DNA of 38,070 bases from Microcaldota archaeon (GTDB lineage: Archaea; Micrarchaeota; Micrarchaeia; Burarchaeales; JAKAKT01): positions 1 through 38,070 of the forward strand of contig JAKAKT010000092.1 of assembly GCA_021813385.1 (NCBI GenBank). The letters are read 5' to 3'. Below the pieces are notes generated by a model. That model was not told where the DNA came from and did not search any database. It saw nothing but the letters and a program-made list of their open reading frames with translations. This document shows positions 16,139 through 25,216 of this stretch, piece after piece. The first letter of the stretch is position 1. The number at the start of each line of letters is the position of its first letter. A program made the translations under genes and the position numbers.

Positions 16139-17017
16139 ATGAAATCCTGCTCTTTCTGTATCCCCTGCAAGGCAAAGAGATTCTACTCAGTTACTTGCCT
16201 TTCAACGAAGGACGAGGAACTCAGAAGGAAAACGATGGCGGCGGTGCTAAAGTCAATAAGCAGGGCCGTTGAGAAAACGGAATGCCCGTCTTTTGCCGGA
16301 ACTGTCCAGAGTGAACTCATAGCGAAATTGACAGGGAACAAGGACCCGTTCAGGAAACAGAAGCTTGATGCGATTAGGAGGGCGAAAAAGATTTACCCGG
16401 AATTCGAGAAATGGGTCTTGAGCGGAAAAAGTGATTACGGGCGATTCGAGCGGGCATTGAAATTGGCGATTGCCGGGAATGCACTCGAACTCTCCGCGCC
16501 GAATTATTCCGTCGAGATGGGGAGGCTGCGGGACGAGATGAGAAGTCTTTTGGGAATGAAGCTTTCGATTGATGATACCAGGAAAATTTACGGGCGGGTG
16601 ACGAAGGCGAGCAATGTCCTCTACTTATGCGACAACTGCGGGGAAGCGGTTTTTGATGTTCCGTTGATTAGGGAGATAATAAGGCACGCGGCGTTAACGA
16701 TTGCCGTTTGCAGCGAACCTATGGACGAGGACATAAGCTTTAACGAGGCGAAGCTTGTCGGGCTCGGGAAAATGGCGCCAGTTATCGGGAAGGGCCGCTC
16801 TTACGGAGTTTGGAAGAAGAAGGCCCCGAAAGAATTCTGGAAAAAACTCGGGAATGCAAGCCTCATCATCGCAAAGGGCATGGCGAATTATGAAACGCTG
16901 GACGAGTACAAGGAGGTTGCAAAAGGGAGAACAGCGTTCCTTTTGCTCGTGAAGTGCCCGGCTGTCGGAGCGAGCTTGCGGCAAAAAGAGGGCTCATTGG
17001 TCGCCAAAACAGTTTAA
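16139..17017 (+). CDS. DUF89 / ARMT1-like metal-dependent phosphatase
   Basis: A 292-residue protein of the DUF89 damage-control phosphatase family, which removes phosphate from damaged or unwanted sugar-phosphate metabolites using a divalent metal. Visible signatures are the N-terminal CxxC (CSFCIPC), YLCDNCGEAVFD (metal and substrate Asp/Asn), and IAKGMANYETL near the C-terminus, all in family order. ATG 16139 is preferred; TTG 16127, just upstream, is the alternative. The stop-to-start distance from hisS is small, suggesting an operon. Confidence 0.88.
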   Translation: MKSCSFCIPCKAKRFYSVTCLSTKDEELRRKTMAAVLKSISRAVEKTECPSFAGTVQSELIAKLTGNKDPFRKQKLDAIRRAKKIYPEFEKWVLSGKSDYGRFERALKLAIAGNALELSAPNYSVEMGRLRDEMRSLLGMKLSIDDTRKIYGRVTKASNVLYLCDNCGEAVFDVPLIREIIRHAALTIAVCSEPMDEDISFNEAKLVGLGKMAPVIGKGRSYGVWKKKAPKEFWKKLGNASLIIAKGMANYETLDEYKEVAKGRTAFLLLVKCPAVGASLRQKEGSLVAKTV

Positions 17018-17052
17018 AATAGTGAGCAGCACATAGTCGAACAGGTGGTCTG

Positions 17053-17562
17053 ATGTCAAAGAGTGTCGAGCAAGTCACCGAGGACACAATACGGGATGGC
17101 GGAGTTCTTTCGCTTCTCTACTTCGACGTTCACGGTAAGGACAAGGAAGGAATCAAGGCCACGATGGTGGATTTCATAAAAAGGCTCACGGGGGAGCCGG
17201 GAGTGGTTTATGCCGTCGGGCAGATTAAGGACTCGATAGAGGATGAGGACGGATTTGCGACCTCAGCCGAGGTGAAGGTTCTCTCGAAAGATTTCCAGAG
17301 CCTCCTGGCAATAGGGTTGCGATACGGCCCCATCGGCGCCGAAATTATCAAGCCCCACGAGATACGGCTCGGCCTCGGGGAAGCTCAGAACACGCTTCTC
17401 TCAGTATCGCAAACAGCCCATGAGTTCTCTACTTATGTTGTCCAGAAGCTCATGAAGGAAGAAGAGAAAATCGCACTGAACAAGAAGCTTGAGAAGAGGG
17501 CCGAACTGGGGAAAAAACTTCTAGGAGGTAAGGAACATGCTGACTCCACTCCCAAGGGTTAA
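17053..17562 (+). CDS. Hypothetical protein, partner of the KaiC-like ATPase
   Basis: A 169-residue protein starting at ATG 17053 after GGTGGTC. The first half reads as an alternating beta-alpha-beta fold (LSLLYFDVHG, MVDFIKRLTGEPGVVYAVGQIKD, TSAEVKVLSKDFQSLLAIGLRYGP) of ferredoxin-like type; the C-terminal 60 residues are a charged helix. I cannot name the family. Its last 26 bases overlap the start of the KaiC-like ATPase gene, which strongly suggests a co-translated pair whose products act together. Confidence 0.75.
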   Translation: MSKSVEQVTEDTIRDGGVLSLLYFDVHGKDKEGIKATMVDFIKRLTGEPGVVYAVGQIKDSIEDEDGFATSAEVKVLSKDFQSLLAIGLRYGPIGAEIIKPHEIRLGLGEAQNTLLSVSQTAHEFSTYVVQKLMKEEEKIALNKKLEKRAELGKKLLGGKEHADSTPKG

Positions 17563-18247
17563 GACCGGCGTGCCCGGCCTGGATGATTTGATAGAAGGAG
17601 GGCTACCGAGAGGAAGCATAACCACCCTAAGCGGGGACACTGGCTGCGGAAAAACTACTTTTGGTGTCCAATTCCTTTACGCCGGGGCATCCAAGTATGA
17701 AGAGAACGGCTTGTATATTTCATTCGACGAGAAACGGAGGCAGATGTACCGCAACATGGGGAGGTTCGATTGGGACCTCCAGAAGCTCGACAGGGACAAG
17801 AAGATTGTGTTTATCGAATACCCGCCTTTCGAGGTGGACCAGTTCCTCCAGCAAGAGAGTATAATCCGGGACCTCATCGACAAAGTCGGGATTGAGAGGC
17901 TGGTAGTGGACTCGATACTCCCCCTTGTCATGGTTTATGACACCGAGAAGGAGAGGCGGGAAGGCACGTTAAAGGTTCTCGAGAAAATGAAGAACTGGGG
18001 ATGCACAACTCTCCTCATAACCGAGGGCGGTGGATCGATCACACAGGACCCGCAGAGGACTTGGGTCGAATACCTCTCAGATGGCCTGATTTACCTCTAC
18101 AACATCAGGAGAAAGAACTATCGGGAGAGGGCGCTCGAAGTTGTAAAAATGCGCGGTGTTCTCCACGAGACGAAGGTGTGCCCGATGAAGATTGGGGAAC
18201 ATGGCATCGAGGTGTTCCCGGGCCAGCAGCTATTCGACGAGAAGTAG
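17537..18247 (+). CDS. KaiC-like RecA-superfamily ATPase, single domain
   Basis: A 236-residue ATPase. Walker A is SGDTGCGKTT (32-41) in the KaiC/RadA setting GVPGLDDLIEGGLPRGS; FLYAGASKYEENGLYISFDE follows, and LVVDSILPL provides the Walker B strand. Archaeal single-domain KaiC-like proteins are thought to act as ATP switches in signalling; no clock function is implied. It overlaps the preceding unknown gene by 26 bases and precedes trpS by under 20 bases. GTC-rich Walker A with a Cys (DTGCGKTT) is a normal variant. Confidence 0.92.
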   Translation: MLTPLPRVKTGVPGLDDLIEGGLPRGSITTLSGDTGCGKTTFGVQFLYAGASKYEENGLYISFDEKRRQMYRNMGRFDWDLQKLDRDKKIVFIEYPPFEVDQFLQQESIIRDLIDKVGIERLVVDSILPLVMVYDTEKERREGTLKVLEKMKNWGCTTLLITEGGGSITQDPQRTWVEYLSDGLIYLYNIRRKNYRERALEVVKMRGVLHETKVCPMKIGEHGIEVFPGQQLFDEK

Positions 18248-18265
18248 CACGACTTGGTGTTGTTT

Positions 18266-19366
18266 ATGGAAATGGACCCATGGGGAAGCGAACTAGTCGA
18301 TTACTCGAAGCTCTTTTCAGAATTCGGCATGCAGCGGATGGACGAAGGGGGAGTCGAGAAAGCTGTTCAGATTCTGAACAGGAGCAGGCTTTTTAGGCGT
18401 GGTATAATATTCGCCCATAGGGACTTCGGTAAATTCATCGGGGATTGGGAAAACGGGAAACCCATAGTCGCGATGTCGGGGATAAAGCCGACCGGGGAAT
18501 TCCATCTTGGCAGCAAGCTTACGGCCGATGAGCTCATATTCATGCAGAAATCCTTCGGTGCTAAGATATTCTACTCAGTCGCTGACCTAGAGGCTTATGC
18601 GGACAATGGGCAGGCGCTCTCTGAAAGCAATAAGAATGCTGTTTTGAACGTGGCCGACCTGCTAGCTCTCGGCCTCGATCCGAAGAATGCCCACGTGTAC
18701 AGGCAATCCGAGAAGAAAGAAGTTCTCAGGCTAGCCAACCTCTTTGCCAGAAAGACTACAATGGCTACCCTGAAAGCCATTTACGGGGAGCGGGGAATCG
18801 CGATTTATCTCTCTGTCCTCAACCAGGCAGGGGACATCCTTCTGCCGCAACTGCCGGAATTCGGCGGGCCGAAGTCCGTCGTCGTGCCTGTTGGGGCAGA
18901 CCAGGACCCGCACATAAGGTTCACGAGGGATATCGCCCAGAAATTCGAAGAAGAGTTTGGGTTTAAGGTGCCCTGTGCGACATTCCACAAGTTCTTCCGG
19001 AGCCTTAATGGCGAGACGAAGATGAGCAAGCGGGACCAGATGAACGTAATGACATTGAGCGATGATGAAGGAATGCTTAAGAAGAAGATTGCAAATGCCC
19101 TAACCGGAGGAAGGGCAACTGCAGAGGAGCAAAAGAAGCTTGGCGGGGAGATAAGCAAGTGCGTGATTTACGAGCTTATGCTGTTCCACTTCTATGAGGA
19201 TGACTCCGAGCTCAAGAAAATGCACGAGGACTGCACTGGAGGGAAAATCCTCTGCGGGGAGTGCAAGAAGATGAGGCTTGAAGCGATTTCTAGATGGCTA
19301 AAGGCGCACCAAGAGAAGAAAAAGAAAAACATTACGAAAGCAGAGAGCATGCTCACTGATGATTAA
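18266..19366 (+). CDS. trpS: Tryptophanyl-tRNA synthetase, archaeal type
   Basis: A class I synthetase, 366 residues from ATG 18266, chosen because GGTG lies six bases upstream; the TTG/GTG codons at 18254-18262 are in frame but less likely. The HIGH-equivalent motif is PTGEFHLGSK and the KMSKS-equivalent is TKMSKRD. Residues GADQDPHIRFTRDIA are characteristic of archaeal/eukaryotic TrpRS. A CGECKK element lies near the C-terminus. The last 4 bases overlap the convergent CoaD-pilin gene. Confidence 0.95.
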   Translation: MEMDPWGSELVDYSKLFSEFGMQRMDEGGVEKAVQILNRSRLFRRGIIFAHRDFGKFIGDWENGKPIVAMSGIKPTGEFHLGSKLTADELIFMQKSFGAKIFYSVADLEAYADNGQALSESNKNAVLNVADLLALGLDPKNAHVYRQSEKKEVLRLANLFARKTTMATLKAIYGERGIAIYLSVLNQAGDILLPQLPEFGGPKSVVVPVGADQDPHIRFTRDIAQKFEEEFGFKVPCATFHKFFRSLNGETKMSKRDQMNVMTLSDDEGMLKKKIANALTGGRATAEEQKKLGGEISKCVIYELMLFHFYEDDSELKKMHEDCTGGKILCGECKKMRLEAISRWLKAHQEKKKKNITKAESMLTDD

Positions 19367-21030
19367 GCGCTGCTTCTCCATATGAAAATATGGACCGCAA
19401 CAGGCTGCCTGAAAATGCCCTCGAGCACCGCAACCCTGTTCACTGCTACCACATCTATGGTGTTGGCAGGCGGAATCCCGAATTTCGTCTGCCAGCCAAT
19501 GACGTTTAGCCTCTCTCCGAGCGAAGTCGGTCCTCCATTTACGGTGCCTACGAAATCTTCTACGTAATAGATTCTCCCCCTGCCGTAGCCCCAGCGGCAT
19601 ATGAGGCATTTTGATGGGTCAGCGGAATCCTGGACTACGTTGGTTATTTGGGAGTCGCTGGCCGTCGAATAATACCTCCAGGAAGACGTTGGGAACGTGA
19701 CGGTCTCCCCCACCGTTGCATTGACGATGATGGGGTCGAGAGCGCTTATTTTGCCGCTGAACGGACCAGCCGGGCCTTCAGAATGCACTTGGAAGTTGTA
19801 ATCGATGACATTATACCCTGCCGCCTGTTGTGATTTCACGAGGACCACCCCTCCGTTATTGAGGAAGTCCTGGATTCCAGTAATGTTGATGGAAGTGTTT
19901 TTTACGTTTGGCTCTTCGAGAATGAGGGTTTTATACATGCTGAGATTAAGGACCGTATAGTTGAACATCCGCTCCGGCGTAAAGCCGTATACTGACGCCA
20001 AGTAATAGTATCTCTCGCCGTGAGCTGCGCTTTCATCCGGTCCGTCAGCTTGGTACATGTCCCATACAAGCCCCGACGTATCGAGCTTGGAAGCGATGTC
20101 CCTCTGCTGGTTGCAGAAATACACAACTGGGCTTCTCAGTACCCCTGTCGAAACATTGTATCCGTTGAGGTCCGTTATATACATGAAAAGATGGTAATTC
20201 CCGAGTCTCATTATGCTCCTCGCGGAGTCATAATCCATCCCCATAAGCGATATTATTTTCTGGAGGTCCAAGACGTATTCCTCCTTCGCGAGCCCGATGC
20301 TTTGGACATTAGTGGAATTCCAGTCCAACGGGTAGCCCCCGCTCCTAACAAGTGCGTCGGAGACCGAGAGCGAAACCGAGTGCATGTCCCTGCGCGATTC
20401 CACTTCCTTGATATGGAGGTCTATAAAATACCAGGTCGATATTATCGTTATGAGCACGATTATGAATACCACTATGCTCACCATGAAGTCGATTGTAAAG
20501 ATTTGGCCCTTTTTCATCTGAAAACCTTTAGCCTGCTTCGTTATAAATCTTTTTTCTTTTTCCGGGCCACGCCGTTTTCCAGGAGCCATGCCCCGGGCGT
20601 CTATTTCCCCCGCGATTATTCTTGTGCTCGATATGCGTTTTTCGTCTATCCCCCTTATAACGGGAACGAGCAGGATTTTTAGCGGAAAAAGCCCGTGTCT
20701 TTTCCGAACCGCATTTATTCTATCGGCAACCGGCTCGGTCTCCGGGCTAACGACAATGCCGTCTGCCTCTCCCGAGGTTGTTGAGTTTCCGAACTCATCC
20801 TCGAGCTTAAAGAACTTTGCCCTTTGAAGGTCTTCCCCTAAAAACAGCTCAATTGCCCGTTTTCTTTCCTTGAAAGGGCTGACAGTGCGGCCCTTTCTAA
20901 CCTTAGCAAAAGAATCTGAAGAGATTCCGACCATCAGGGCCTTCCCATCCGAAAGGGCCTTCTTGAAAAGAGCTTTGTGGCCCTCGTGCAGCACGTCGAA
21001 TGTCCCGGCAATTATGATGTTCTTGAGCAT
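19363..21030 (-). CDS. In-frame fusion: archaeal CoaD (PPAT) plus exported class III pilin-like protein
   Basis: From ATG 21030 the first about 145 residues are archaeal phosphopantetheine adenylyltransferase: AGTFDVLHEGH (nucleotide-binding T/HxGH), VVSPET, ISSTRIIAGEID. PPAT makes dephospho-CoA from phosphopantetheine and ATP. A 25-residue basic linker follows with no stop. At ATG 20517 a pilin-type signal begins (MKKGQIFTIDF followed by about 20 hydrophobic residues), and an about 350-residue extracytoplasmic region comes next, with an NGGVVLVKS strand. CoaD is cytoplasmic and the second part is exported, so one polypeptide makes little sense. Most likely these are two genes in one frame, the second starting at 20517 (384 residues), with the coaD stop lost or altered. 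The ribosome binding site before 20517 is weak. Confidence 0.8.
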   Translation of the reverse strand: MLKNIIIAGTFDVLHEGHKALFKKALSDGKALMVGISSDSFAKVRKGRTVSPFKERKRAIELFLGEDLQRAKFFKLEDEFGNSTTSGEADGIVVSPETEPVADRINAVRKRHGLFPLKILLVPVIRGIDEKRISSTRIIAGEIDARGMAPGKRRGPEKEKRFITKQAKGFQMKKGQIFTIDFMVSIVVFIIVLITIISTWYFIDLHIKEVESRRDMHSVSLSVSDALVRSGGYPLDWNSTNVQSIGLAKEEYVLDLQKIISLMGMDYDSARSIMRLGNYHLFMYITDLNGYNVSTGVLRSPVVYFCNQQRDIASKLDTSGLVWDMYQADGPDESAAHGERYYYLASVYGFTPERMFNYTVLNLSMYKTLILEEPNVKNTSINITGIQDFLNNGGVVLVKSQQAAGYNVIDYNFQVHSEGPAGPFSGKISALDPIIVNATVGETVTFPTSSWRYYSTASDSQITNVVQDSADPSKCLICRWGYGRGRIYYVEDFVGTVNGGPTSLGERLNVIGWQTKFGIPPANTIDVVAVNRVAVLEGIFRQPVAVHIFIWRSSA

Positions 21031-21073
21031 GGAATTACGCAAGAATAATAATGTGGTAAGTTAAAAAAGATGC

Positions 21074-21301
21074 ATGGCCGACGAGAAGAGCGAGGAAAAG
21101 CGGATACTCGACGATATCAGGATGTTCGACGAAAACGTAAAGAGGGCAACCCAAAAGGACGAGCGGGCAGTGAGGATACTGGATTTGGCAAACAGGTATC
21201 GGATTGATGCCGAGTATTACTTGAAGAAAAAGGACTTCGTCACATCTTTCGGTTGCATCAACTATGCGCACGGTCTTCTCGACGCGCTGATAAAGTGGTA
21301 G
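21074..21301 (+). CDS. DUF357 family protein
   Basis: A 75-residue helical protein: acidic/basic start, DDIRMFDENVKRA, RILDLANRYRIDAEYYLKKKDF and a SFGCINYAHGLLDALI end, which matches the short archaeal DUF357 family. The function is unknown. It is divergent from coaD and shortly upstream of trm1, probably in the same transcript. Confidence 0.85.
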   Translation: MADEKSEEKRILDDIRMFDENVKRATQKDERAVRILDLANRYRIDAEYYLKKKDFVTSFGCINYAHGLLDALIKW

Positions 21302-21350
21302 GGGATGATTGCGGGCATATTTGTGCTGGAAATACCCGGGTGAGGGAAGG

Positions 21351-22454
21351 ATGATTGTAAAGGAAGGGAAAGCCGAGATTCGGGTCGATGAAGGGGTTTT
21401 TTATAACCCCGAGATGGAGTTCTGCAGGGACTTCTCTAGCCTTGCATTAGGGGCTGTTTGCCAGAAGGGGCTCGTTGTGCTTGATGGGATGTGCGCTAGC
21501 GGAATAAGGGGGGTAAGATACGCGCTTGAGAACGAGAAAATTGGGGAAGTTACTTTCGTGGACCTTGATTCTAAGGCATGCAAGAATGCAAGTTATAACG
21601 CAAAAAAGAACAATCTCGGGAGCTACAAGGTCGAAAATACCGAAATAACCCGCTTCCTTTGGGAAAATCCGTTTGACTTTCTTGAGATTGACCCGTTCGG
21701 GACCCCCGTCCCCTACCTTGTGCCGGCAATTCGCTCCGCTGCAATGCAAGGCGGCGGCATACTATCGGCAACTGCAACAGACGTCGCAGTCCTTTGCGGG
21801 GCGCATTACAAGGCATGCTTGAAGAATTACCAGTCTAGGCCTGTCGATAATGAGTGCTGCCACGAGAATGGGACCAGGATTTTGATAGGGAAGGTTGCAA
21901 GAACGGCAAGCGAATACAATCTTGGGGTCCATCCCATCGCGAGCCTTTCAAGGCAGCATTTCATCAAGACGTTCATTAAGTTCGAGCGAGGGGCGGAAAA
22001 AGCAGTCTCGTCGATAAAGAAGCTCGGTTTCATCTCTTATTGCCCTAAATGCTTATGGCGAGGAACCTCAAGCCTCGTGGTAAAAGAAAAATGCGAATGC
22101 GGCGGGCAACTGCAGCACGCTGGCCCGCTCTGGCTCGGGGAACTTCATGAAAAAAAGGAACTCGAATCGATGAAAAAGGAGAATGAAAAGAGAGAATACG
22201 CGAGCATGGCGGCAATGCACTCGCTCCTCGAAAAAATGTCGGGCGAAATCGGAATGCCGGCAGGATATTTTGATTTGCATAAGGTGTCCGAAGTGCTGAA
22301 AGTTTCTGCCGAGAAAGTCGATTGCGTTCTTGAGTCTCTTTCGAAAAAAGGTTTTGCTGCAATCAGGACGCATTTCAGGGAGAATTCCATTAAGACAAAC
22401 GCAGGGATAACGGAGGTTAAGGAAGCGTTCTTAAACTCTTCGAGGAAAAGATGA
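21351..22454 (+). CDS. trm1: tRNA (guanine26-N2)-dimethyltransferase
   Basis: A 367-residue SAM-dependent enzyme that dimethylates G26 of tRNA. Motif I region is LDGMCASGIRGVRYA; EIDPFGTPVPYL is the Trm1 catalytic motif; CHENGTRILIGKVARTASEYNLGVHPI is typical of the family. A zinc ribbon follows (CPKC...CECG), then the C-terminal lysine-rich domain. ATG 21351 is used because GAGGGAAGG precedes it; the frame extends a little further upstream. A lipoprotein gene begins four bases after the stop. Confidence 0.95.
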   Translation: MIVKEGKAEIRVDEGVFYNPEMEFCRDFSSLALGAVCQKGLVVLDGMCASGIRGVRYALENEKIGEVTFVDLDSKACKNASYNAKKNNLGSYKVENTEITRFLWENPFDFLEIDPFGTPVPYLVPAIRSAAMQGGGILSATATDVAVLCGAHYKACLKNYQSRPVDNECCHENGTRILIGKVARTASEYNLGVHPIASLSRQHFIKTFIKFERGAEKAVSSIKKLGFISYCPKCLWRGTSSLVVKEKCECGGQLQHAGPLWLGELHEKKELESMKKENEKREYASMAAMHSLLEKMSGEIGMPAGYFDLHKVSEVLKVSAEKVDCVLESLSKKGFAAIRTHFRENSIKTNAGITEVKEAFLNSSRKR

Positions 22455-22458
22455 AGCG

Positions 22459-22962
22459 ATGAAAACCATACTAGTTATTGCTTTGTGCATTCTTCTTTTC
22501 GGTTGCCCCGGGATTGCACCGAATAAAGGGGGCAATATTGGGACAGGCGGAGATGAAAACCCCCCGGCGATTGAGGAAGTAACCAAATGCACGGACGTCA
22601 CTTATGAAATGACCAAGTGCAGCAACGTCCCCTACGATTACAGCACCACAGGGATATCCAAGCAGAACCAGTACATGCTCGGGGACTTTTGCGTGGGGGG
22701 AGCCAAGGTAACCCTCAGGAACCTTGAGAAGCAGAATGCCTTGTTTAAAGTGACATTTGTCTTCGAGACCCCGATTGAGGGGAAAATTTCAAAAACCGTT
22801 GAGAAGCAAATCGCATCAAAGGGCGCAGTGGAGTTCGAGGAGAAAGCACAATTCAGGTGCGCTCAGGAGTATACTGTTGATTTCAGGGTCACAGCTCCCA
22901 CTAAGCAGTCCTGCAGAATCGTGAATGAAACCAGGCAGGAATGCGTAGTGGATAATAATTAG
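22459..22962 (+). CDS. Predicted lipoprotein, 167 residues
   Basis: The N-terminus [16 protein letters not shown] has a short charged start, hydrophobic core and an FGC lipobox (Cys16), then a Gly/Asn-rich spacer. The mature part contains a [15 protein letters not shown] segment and further cysteines (C74-like, C134-like, C154/C163-like), consistent with extracytoplasmic disulphides. The middle, [21 protein letters not shown], reads as beta strands of an immunoglobulin-like domain. I do not recognise a family. It lies just downstream of trm1 and overlaps the convergent trpB2 gene by four bases. Confidence 0.8.
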   Translation: MKTILVIALCILLFGCPGIAPNKGGNIGTGGDENPPAIEEVTKCTDVTYEMTKCSNVPYDYSTTGISKQNQYMLGDFCVGGAKVTLRNLEKQNALFKVTFVFETPIEGKISKTVEKQIASKGAVEFEEKAQFRCAQEYTVDFRVTAPTKQSCRIVNETRQECVVDNN

Positions 22963-24275
22963 AGCTCCAGAGCGCTCGCATAGCTCCCGAGGTCAAGTAA
23001 GCCGTGCCCGCTCAGGTTGAAGACAATCGTCTTTTCTTCCCCGCTCTTCTTGCATTTCCTCGCGTGCTCGATTACCGATGCTATTGCGTGGGAAGACTCC
23101 GGCGCGGGTATGATGCCCTCTGTTTTCGCGAAAATCGACGCGGCATCGAAGATTTTTTCCTGTGAATACGCTTCCGCTTTTATCGCGTTGTGCTTGTAAA
23201 GGAGCGAGACCGTTGGCGCCATCCCGTGATATCTGAGGCCACCCGCGTGAATCGGCGGCGGCATGAACCCGCACCCGAGCGTGTACATTTTTATCAGGGG
23301 AGTCATGCCTGCGGTATCCCCGAAGTCATACTCGTATTTGGACTTGCCAGCCTGTGCACCCGTTAGTGAGGGGCAGGACTCCGGCTCGACCGCGATGAAC
23401 TCTATGTCTTTGGACTTCCTCCTGAGCTGCTCCCCGATGAACGGGAAGGAGAATCCTGCAAAATTCGACCCTCCGCCCACGCAACCGACCATCACGTCTG
23501 GTTTCGCATCGAACTTCTCGAGCTGGATTTTTGTTTCCTGGCCAATCACCGTCTGGTGCAGCATGACGTGGTTCAGCACGCTCCCGAGAGAGTATTTCGA
23601 ACGGTCATCCCCCGCCGCCACCTCAATCGCCTCGCTTATCGCAATCCCAAGGCTGCCTGAGCATTTAGGGTCTTTCTCGAGAACCATTTGCCCGTATTTC
23701 GTGACTTTGCTCGGGGAGGGATGGACCTCGGCCCCGTAGAGCTTCATTACGTATTTCCTGTAAGGCTTCTGGTCGTAGGAAACGCGGACCATGAACACGA
23801 GGCACTTGAGCCCGAACATGCTTGTTGCGAGCGAGAGCGCGCTTCCCCACTGCCCGGCCCCGGTCTCGGTCGTGAGCCGTTCGACCCCCTCCTTCATGTT
23901 GTAGTAAGCCTGCGGGATTGCCGTGTTGGGCTTGTGCGAGCCCACTAGGGAAACATCCTCCCGCTTGTAGAAAATCTTCGCCGGCGTTTTCAGGAATTTC
24001 TCGAGCCTTCTCGCCCGATAGAGCGGAGTCGGCCTTCCCAGCTGCAGGTAAGCATCGAGCACTTCTTCAGGTATCGGTATGTAACGTTCGCTGCTCACTT
24101 CCTGCCTGATGACCTCCATCGGAAATATTGCGGCGAGATCACCGGGACTCACGGGCTCCATTGTTTTTGGGTTTAAAGGAGGCGGGCAAGCCTCTGGCAA
24201 ATCTGGCAGTATATTGTACCACTTCCTTGGAACCTCGTCAACTGCTAGCGTAACCTTCACTTCATTTCCTTTCAT
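22959..24275 (-). CDS. trpB: Tryptophan synthase beta chain, TrpB2 type
   Basis: A 438-residue PLP enzyme of the TrpB2 branch, which is common in archaea and often acts without TrpA as an indole/serine synthase. The PLP lysine is in VGSHKPNTA (GSHKxN), [14 protein letters not shown] is the loop after it, and [13 protein letters not shown] is the phosphate-binding GGGSN. The long N-terminus with [12 protein letters not shown] is typical of TrpB2. ATG 24275 is chosen because GAGGTG precedes it by five bases. A TATA-like GCTTATAAAGG on the minus strand lies about 45-55 bases upstream. No other trp gene is adjacent. Confidence 0.94.
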   Translation of the reverse strand: MKGNEVKVTLAVDEVPRKWYNILPDLPEACPPPLNPKTMEPVSPGDLAAIFPMEVIRQEVSSERYIPIPEEVLDAYLQLGRPTPLYRARRLEKFLKTPAKIFYKREDVSLVGSHKPNTAIPQAYYNMKEGVERLTTETGAGQWGSALSLATSMFGLKCLVFMVRVSYDQKPYRKYVMKLYGAEVHPSPSKVTKYGQMVLEKDPKCSGSLGIAISEAIEVAAGDDRSKYSLGSVLNHVMLHQTVIGQETKIQLEKFDAKPDVMVGCVGGGSNFAGFSFPFIGEQLRRKSKDIEFIAVEPESCPSLTGAQAGKSKYEYDFGDTAGMTPLIKMYTLGCGFMPPPIHAGGLRYHGMAPTVSLLYKHNAIKAEAYSQEKIFDAASIFAKTEGIIPAPESSHAIASVIEHARKCKKSGEEKTIVFNLSGHGLLDLGSYASALEL

Positions 24276-24340
24276 ATGGACACACCTCGTTTCAATGTGC
24301 AGTATTATGGGCATGGCCCTTTATAAGCATTTCTGTTCAT

Positions 24341-24362
24341 TAATGTATATAATTATACATTA
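24341..24362. promoter_or_regulatory. Inverted repeat between trpB2 and priS
   Basis: Perfect 9-base arms, TAATGTATA and TATACATTA, flank a four-base TAAT spacer. They sit between the trpB2 TATA box and the priS start, so they could be an operator for either gene. The TGTATA/TATACA core is loosely like the TRP box TGTACA bound by TrpY in methanogens, but the match is not exact. Confidence 0.5.
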
Positions 24363-24397
24363 GAAAGATTTTTTATTTTGCCCCTCGAAAGTGATTT

Positions 24398-25216
24398 GTG
24401 AGAACGAATTACAACCTGCCAGAAGGGATGCGGTACTCTCTTTTATTAGAGAGAAGAGAATTTTATGAAAAAGAGTTTGACATCTCCGCAGTCGAAAAAT
24501 GGCTTTCGGAGCACCGAAACCCGCTAAGCACCGTATTCGCAGCAGTCATTGGCAGGCACACCGGCATTTTTCTTTCGAGATTCAAGGATTACACAAAGGC
24601 GCCAGTCGTGATAGACGACTACGAGAACTTAAAAGACGCAAAAAAGCAGATTGCGACATTCCTCCCAGAGGGAGTTTATTACGACAGGAATGTTTACGAG
24701 GACTTGGGGGCTTGCGGCAGATGCAAGAAGCCCTACGGGGAATGCTGGGGCTGCAAGGGGTTCCTGGGGCAGGAGCTCGCGTTCGACATCGACCCTGAGA
24801 ACATCCCTTGCCCGAAATGCGGGACGCTCGCGGAGAAGATGAAGAGGGGGCAGGGGCTCGGGTTCTGCGAGCACGAGCTCGAGATTGCGAAATTTCAGGC
24901 GCTTGGGCTTAGCGAAGAGCTCGGGAAGAGATTTGAGAGAACCGAAGTTGTTTATTCGGGAAGAGGTTACCATGTTCATGTCTTCGACAAGAAGGCGCAA
25001 ACGATGGTTAGGGCGAAACGGAGGGAGCTCGCGCTCGGGATGAAAGCGAAGGGGTATTACATCGACTCCTGGGTCACTGAGGGGGAATCGCGGTTGATAC
25101 GGCTCCCATTCTCGCTGCACGCGATGGTGTCGAGGATAGTTCTTCCGGTAAAAAAAGAGAGACTGCCCGCATTCGACCCGGTGAAGGATTACGGATGCAG
25201 GCCAAAGTTCCTATAA
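24398..25216 (+). CDS. priS: DNA primase small (catalytic) subunit
   Basis: A 272-residue archaeal primase that makes RNA/DNA primers. The catalytic Asp pair is in ELAFDIDPEN (Asp130, Asp132), the nucleotide-binding SGRGYH is 187-192, and a conserved RLIRLPFSLHAMVSRI segment follows near 232-247. An extra zinc-binding insert, CGRCKKPYGECWGCKG (106-121), precedes the active site, and CPKCG plus a later FCEH may form another knuckle. It is shorter than many archaeal PriS (about 330-400 residues), ending soon after the last conserved motif. The start GTG 24398 is leaderless-like, with a T-rich TATA candidate just upstream. It abuts a convergent small gene. Confidence 0.92.
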   Translation: MRTNYNLPEGMRYSLLLERREFYEKEFDISAVEKWLSEHRNPLSTVFAAVIGRHTGIFLSRFKDYTKAPVVIDDYENLKDAKKQIATFLPEGVYYDRNVYEDLGACGRCKKPYGECWGCKGFLGQELAFDIDPENIPCPKCGTLAEKMKRGQGLGFCEHELEIAKFQALGLSEELGKRFERTEVVYSGRGYHVHVFDKKAQTMVRAKRRELALGMKAKGYYIDSWVTEGESRLIRLPFSLHAMVSRIVLPVKKERLPAFDPVKDYGCRPKFL

